Positions 15,448 through 18,834 of a stretch of 18,834 nucleotides of DNA are shown piece after piece. Below the pieces are notes generated by a model that was given only the letters and a program-made list of their open reading frames with translations, did not search any database and was not told the DNA's origin. The translations under genes were made by a program, and so were the position numbers. Positions within the stretch are counted from its first letter, which is position 1, and the number at the start of each line of letters is the position of its first letter. This DNA is from JAKFWF01 sp031367505 (GTDB lineage: Bacteria > Pseudomonadota > Alphaproteobacteria > Rhizobiales > Hyphomicrobiaceae): the NCBI GenBank assembly GCA_031367505.1, contig JANLPY010000607.1:1-18834 (forward strand). The letters are read 5' to 3'.

Positions 15448-17223
15448 TTACGCCGAAAGCCGATCGGGTTCGACACCCAGGATGCTATCTGATCCACCGG
15501 TGACGGTATCGGCGAGGCCCTGCGCTTGCACGCACATATTTTCAGCGAAGAAGCGCGCGATTGCGATATGATTGGTGCCGCCACCGTCGCGAGCAGCGAC
15601 CAGTGCGCCGCGCGCGAGGTAATTGCCACCAGCCGCCAAGCCAAACAAGCGAAGGTATGGCGTCGCACCTGCGAGTGCCGCGTTCGGATTGGTCGCGAGC
15701 GCCTTGCCCATCCAAACCGTTGCTTCGGTCAGCGCCGCGACCGATTCGCCGAGGCGATCACCCATGCGACCGAACGCTGGCTGATTAGATGCCTTCACCT
15801 GCTCGACGGTGGCCTTGAGTTCGGTGATGTAGGCCTCCATCACCTTGCCGCCTGCCAGCGGCAACTTGCGCGTCACAAGATCGATCGCCTGAATGCCGTT
15901 GGTGCCTTCGTAGATCGGCAGGATGCGCGCATCACGATAATACTGCGCCGCGCCTGTTTCCTCGATGAAGCCCATGCCGCCATGGATCTGCACGCCGATC
16001 GACGCGACCTCGCAACCGGCGTCGGTCGAGAACGCCTTCGCGATCGGCGTGAGAAGTGCGGCCTTGGCCTGCGCCGCCTGACGCTCACCTTCCGTTTTGC
16101 CGCGATGCGCGATATCCATTTCGCGCGCGGTGACCAGGCAGATCGCACGTGCCGCCTGCGTCATAGCCTTCATCGTCATGATCGAACGACGGGTATCGGC
16201 ATGCTCGATGATCGGCCGCATGCCGGTGCCGGTCGCGCCGGGAGGACGGCCCTGTTTGCGATCGTTGGCATATTCGATCGCCCGCTGCGTCGCGCGCTCG
16301 GCGATCGACACGCCTTGCACACCAACCGCAAGTCTTGCCGCATTCATCATAATAAACATCGTCAGCAGGCCGCGATTTTCCTCGCCGACAAGATAGCCGA
16401 TCGCGCCACCTTTCTCGCCGAACTTCATCGTGCACGTCGGCGACGCATGGATGCCCAACTTGTGCTCGACGCCGGCGCAGATCACGTCGTTACGAGCCCC
16501 CAACGAGCCATCTTTGTTGACGAGAAACTTCGGCACGAGGAACAATGAGATGCCTTTGGTGCCGGCTGGCGCATCCGGCAACCGGGCGAGCACCATGTGG
16601 ATGATGTTCTCGGTTAACTCATGTTCGCCGTAGGTGATGAAGATCTTGGTGCCGGAAATCTTGTAGCTACCGTCCGGCTGCTTGATCGCCTTGGTGCGCA
16701 GTTCGCCCAAATCCGAACCGGCGTGTGACTCGGTCAAATTCATCGTGCCGGTCCAGGCACCCGAGATCATCTTCGGCAAGTACGTGGCCTTGAGCTCCGC
16801 CGAACCGTGCGCATTGAGTGCGTCGATGGCGCCTTGCGTCAGCAGGGGGCACAGGCCGAACGCCAAATTCGATGAGTTCCAGATTTCGCAAGCGGCCATC
16901 GAGACTATGCCCGGTAGTCCTTGGCCGCCGAATTCCTCGGGGCACGGCAGCGCGCTCCATCCGCCCTCGGAAAACGCTTTGTAGGCTTGCTTCCAACCTT
17001 CAGGCGTCGAAACCACGCCGTCCTTGACGGTCGAGCGTGATTGATCGCCGATCCCGTTGAGCGGATCTAGGATTTCCGAGCCAAACCGCCCAGCCTCCTC
17101 GACCACCGCCCGCACCGTATCCTCATCGAGCCCGTCGTAGATACCGCTCTCGATCAGACCAGGCAGATCCACGGCGGTCTTGAGCGCGAACATGATGTCG
17201 TCTACGGGTGCCTTATAGGTCAT
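15448..17223 (-). CDS. Acyl-CoA dehydrogenase, long (~590-residue) type with C-terminal extension
   Basis: A 591-residue flavoenzyme of acyl-CoA oxidation. ATG 17223 is chosen because AAGGAGA lies about 8 bp upstream and the sequence MTYKAPVDDIMFALK is the usual start of this group; an upstream start at 17277 would add 18 unlikely residues. After the helical N-terminal domain come PCPEEFGGQGLPG (93-105) and the flavin-contacting TMNLTESHAGSDLGELRTKA. Later come IGVQIHGGMGFIEETG (409-424) and LPIYEGTNGIQAIDL (435-449), in which Glu439 is the likely catalytic base. The last roughly 120 residues match the extra C-terminal domain found in this group. It is the first gene of an operon with the isomerase and is preceded by a perfect palindrome at 17293-17308. 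Chain-length preference cannot be told from sequence. Confidence 0.93.
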   Translation of the reverse strand: MTYKAPVDDIMFALKTAVDLPGLIESGIYDGLDEDTVRAVVEEAGRFGSEILDPLNGIGDQSRSTVKDGVVSTPEGWKQAYKAFSEGGWSALPCPEEFGGQGLPGIVSMAACEIWNSSNLAFGLCPLLTQGAIDALNAHGSAELKATYLPKMISGAWTGTMNLTESHAGSDLGELRTKAIKQPDGSYKISGTKIFITYGEHELTENIIHMVLARLPDAPAGTKGISLFLVPKFLVNKDGSLGARNDVICAGVEHKLGIHASPTCTMKFGEKGGAIGYLVGEENRGLLTMFIMMNAARLAVGVQGVSIAERATQRAIEYANDRKQGRPPGATGTGMRPIIEHADTRRSIMTMKAMTQAARAICLVTAREMDIAHRGKTEGERQAAQAKAALLTPIAKAFSTDAGCEVASIGVQIHGGMGFIEETGAAQYYRDARILPIYEGTNGIQAIDLVTRKLPLAGGKVMEAYITELKATVEQVKASNQPAFGRMGDRLGESVAALTEATVWMGKALATNPNAALAGATPYLRLFGLAAGGNYLARGALVAARDGGGTNHIAIARFFAENMCVQAQGLADTVTGGSDSILGVEPDRLSA

Positions 17224-17292
17224 GGACGGCGTCTCCTTGGCGGTTCTGTTTGCGCTCGACATTAGGCGCTTCGGCATCGTCGCGAAAGCCCC

Positions 17293-17308
17293 TTGACGTA
17301 AACGTCAA
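17293..17308. promoter_or_regulatory. Perfect palindrome TTGACGT-AA-ACGTCAA, candidate MerR/LiuR-type operator
   Basis: A 16-bp dyad with 7-bp perfect arms in the 105-bp gap between the acyl-CoA dehydrogenase start (17223) and the Sua5-type start (17329). It resembles the operator I remember for LiuR, a MerR-family regulator of branched-chain amino acid and fatty acid degradation genes in proteobacteria. A regulator gene is not in the window, so the assignment is inference. Confidence 0.6.
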
Positions 17309-17328
17309 TAGAAGTGTGCACCGTCGCG

Positions 17329-18282
17329 ATGCCCGTGAAGCAAGCCAACCACGAAACCATAGCCGAGGCAGCACTGCTATTGCGGTCCGGTCGTCTCGTC
17401 GCATTCCCGACCGAGACCGTTTATGGGCTCGGCGCCGATGCGACCAACAGTGCGGCGGTCGCAGGGATATTCGAGGCCAAGGGACGGCCGCGCTTCAATC
17501 CGCTGATCGTGCATGTTGCCAACACAGAAACGGCTGAGCGTTACATCGTGCTCGATGAGTTGGCGGCCAGGCTCGCGGCGAAATTCTGGCCGGGTGCGCT
17601 GACGTTGGTGCTGCCGCGCAAGCCGAACTCCGGCATCTCGGATTTGGTGACGGCCGGGCTCGATACCGTTGGCATTCGCGTGCCCGAACACGCGATCGCC
17701 CGAGCGCTTTTGCTGGAAGCCGGAGTACCGGTCGCAGCACCTTCGGCCAATCGCTCGGGCCACGTCAGTCCGACGACCGCCGCGCATGTGGCAGCGGACC
17801 TTGGCGACCAAATCGCGCTGATCCTCGACGGCGGCCCGGCGCAGCACGGATTGGAAAGCACGGTGGTTGCGATTACCGGCGGCGTGGTGACCATTCTGCG
17901 GCCGGGTGCGGTCACTGCCGAGCAGATCGAGGCGGTGACAGGCATTCGTGTAGTGCGCGCGTTCGAGGGCGGCGATCGCCCGCAATCGCCAGGGCAATTG
18001 GCGAGCCACTATGCACCGAAGGCCGGAGTTCGGCTCAACGCAACCTCGGTCGAGCCAGGTGAAGCGCTGCTGGCGTTTGGCCCGGCGCCGATTGCGACCA
18101 CCGGCCCAGCGATCAACCTCAGTCCAAGCGGCGATCTGATCGAAGCCGCCACCAACCTGTTCGCCGCTCTGCGTGCGCTGGATCAAGACTGCGTGTCGTG
18201 CATCGCCATCATGCCCATCCCCCATCACGGCCTAGGCGAAGCCATCAACGATCGATTGCGAAGAGCGGAGAAGGGAAGGTGA
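17329..18282 (+). CDS. L-threonylcarbamoyladenylate synthase, Sua5 type
   Basis: A 317-residue enzyme that makes threonylcarbamoyl-AMP from threonine, bicarbonate and ATP, the first step of t6A modification of tRNAs decoding ANN codons. The YrdC/TsaC fold covers about residues 8-200, with RLVAFPTETVYGLGADATN, EAKGRPRFNPLIVHV, TVGIRVPEHA and VAAPSANRSGHVSPT. The C-terminal Sua5 domain follows the linker SPGQLASHYAPKAGVRL, whose HYAP is typical of the two-domain form rather than the short TsaC. ATG 17329 is preferred over a GTG at 17314, although no good ribosome site is visible before either. It is divergent from the acyl-CoA dehydrogenase; the palindrome in between may affect both. Its genome neighbours give no further clue. 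Confidence 0.93.
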   Translation: MPVKQANHETIAEAALLLRSGRLVAFPTETVYGLGADATNSAAVAGIFEAKGRPRFNPLIVHVANTETAERYIVLDELAARLAAKFWPGALTLVLPRKPNSGISDLVTAGLDTVGIRVPEHAIARALLLEAGVPVAAPSANRSGHVSPTTAAHVAADLGDQIALILDGGPAQHGLESTVVAITGGVVTILRPGAVTAEQIEAVTGIRVVRAFEGGDRPQSPGQLASHYAPKAGVRLNATSVEPGEALLAFGPAPIATTGPAINLSPSGDLIEAATNLFAALRALDQDCVSCIAIMPIPHHGLGEAINDRLRRAEKGR

Positions 18283-18294
18283 GGGGCGGTGGGG

Positions 18295-18365
18295 CGGGGA
18301 CAGTTACTGACCTGCAAGATTATCAACAATTAGAATGCACGACCTAAAGCCGGTAACTGTCCCCG
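18295..18365. mobile_element. MITE-like element: 13-bp inverted repeats around 45 bp
   Basis: CGGGGACAGTTAC (18295-18307) is exactly inverted as GTAACTGTCCCCG (18353-18365). The 45-bp AT-rich interior (TGACCTGCAA...AAAGCC) has no reading frame. Inverted GGGGACAGTTAC words of this kind are known around IS200-like / REP-associated tyrosine transposase genes in proteobacteria; here no transposase is present. It begins 13 bp after the Sua5-type stop and could also act as its terminator. Confidence 0.6.
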
Positions 18366-18391
18366 TAGTTTGCCCGTAGTTTGCTAGTTTG
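18362..18391 (+). repeat. Short tandem repeat CCCGTAGTTTG x2 plus partial copy
   Basis: CCCGTAGTTTG occurs at 18362-18372 and again at 18373-18383 without a gap, followed by CTAGTTTG (18384-18391), a shortened third copy. It starts within the right arm of the MITE-like element. Confidence 0.8.
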
Positions 18392-18393
18392 CT

Positions 18394-18493
18394 GTAGGTC
18401 GCAATAGCGTCAGCGTATTGCGACAGGATGTCGGCCTGTAGTTCGTCACGTGTTCATGGTGCAATACGCGCAATCGCGCTATTGGCACCCTAC
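18394..18493. repeat. Pair of inverted REP-like hairpins (BIME-like)
   Basis: The left unit starts GTAGG (18394) and folds as GTCGCAATA-loop-TATTGCGAC (18398-18406 with 18416-18424). The right unit folds as GGTGCAATA-loop-TATTGgCACC (18458-18466 with 18480-18489, one bulged G) and ends CCTAC (18493). Read from the other strand, the right unit begins GTAGGGTGCCAATAGCG, matching the left one's GTAGGTCGCAATAGCG. Two head-marked hairpins facing each other are the form of bacterial interspersed mosaic elements spread by REP-associated tyrosine transposases. Confidence 0.7.
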
Positions 18494-18834
18494 GGATGTT
18501 CCGTAAACAAACTTATTCGCCCAGCAGCGTGAACACTCCGGGGTATGCGGCACTTGATCGAACCGGGGCGATAAAGTCCCGGGAAGCGGGACGGCGATCA
18601 GCCGCCAGGTGAAAAGTGTGGGGATGGGCTCATCGCCTATCGGGATTTCGAGCCCCGATATCCGGCCCCTCGTCCGGTTGCGCGAACTCGAAACCGCGTC
18701 CCGCTGCGATGACGTGTTGTGGCCCGCACGTCCCGCCCATCCGAAGCGGAACAGAGCCAGCGTACGTGATCGCCAACCCGCAGGGTGCACTCAGGGAGCT
18801 TAGGCCCTGGCACATCATCGCTCATCCCAGACGA
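18494..18834. other. Right-end stretch without a supported gene
   Basis: Short minus-strand frames run here in all three registers (for example one from ATG 18825 reading MSDDVPGPKLPECTLRVGDH), but none is long, none shows a known family and no one frame spans the stretch. Two small hairpins are visible: GTCCCG-GGAAG-CGGGAC (18576-18592) and TATCGGG...CCCGATA (18638-18644 with 18654-18660). It may hold a decayed gene or the start of one beyond the edge. Confidence 0.4.

Noticed and set aside
15526..16548. 340-codon plus-strand frame opposite the acyl-CoA dehydrogenase
   Set aside because: Arg/His-rich shadow of a gene with strong family motifs.
18479..18790. 103-codon minus-strand frame at the right end
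   Set aside because: It overlaps the REP-like repeat, has no recognised family and competes with two other frames of similar quality.

Overview
The window looks like chromosomal DNA of a GC-rich proteobacterium, most likely an alphaproteobacterium. The grounds are a zur-znuC-znuB zinc cluster, a long-type acyl-CoA dehydrogenase behind a LiuR-like palindrome, an orphan DsbD-alpha-like exported protein and an exported carboxypeptidase-regulatory-like protein. No rRNA, tRNA, CRISPR array or intact transposase is visible. Genus cannot be fixed from the sequence alone.

Layout. At the left edge is the 5' end of a secreted protein on the minus strand (1-288). Divergent from it is a solitary urocanate hydratase gene, hutU (454-2130). 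A 288-bp gap follows that carries, antisense, a short remnant resembling a beta-carotene hydroxylase (2239-2328). Next is an exported DsbD N-terminal-domain protein with a TTG start (2419-3276). A convergent 1093-residue membrane/coiled-coil protein of unknown family follows (3347-6628, minus), with an internal domain duplication and 11-bp direct repeats on either side. A thiolase-family gene (6825-7994, minus) lacks the usual second catalytic cysteine. Divergent from it is zur-znuC-znuB (8126-10334), whose reading frames overlap by one base at each junction, followed by ispG (10412-11653).

Then comes a GbsR/MarR-type regulator (11705-12265), whose start codon sits inside two overlapping perfect palindromes and which may be leaderless. 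It is followed by a DUF4166-type gene (12287-12970). On the minus strand lie two exported proteins of unknown function (13007-13435 and 13606-14595), a crotonase-fold protein that looks like an enoyl-CoA isomerase (14654-15433) and an acyl-CoA dehydrogenase (15448-17223). The last two form a fatty- or branched-acyl-CoA degradation operon, with a perfect TTGACGT-AA-ACGTCAA palindrome upstream. Divergent from it is a Sua5-type threonylcarbamoyl-AMP synthase (17329-18282). The last 550 bp hold no supported gene but are rich in repeats: a MITE-like inverted repeat, a short tandem repeat and a pair of inverted REP-like hairpins.

How the genes work together. The clear functional units are zinc uptake with its own sensor (zur, znuC, znuB; no znuA here), acyl-CoA oxidation (acyl-CoA dehydrogenase and isomerase, with a thiolase elsewhere in the window), and a regulator/DUF4166 pair under probable autoregulation. 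hutU, ispG and the Sua5-type gene are single housekeeping or catabolic genes without pathway partners in view. The least explained parts are the large membrane protein, the two exported unknowns and the repeat-rich right end.
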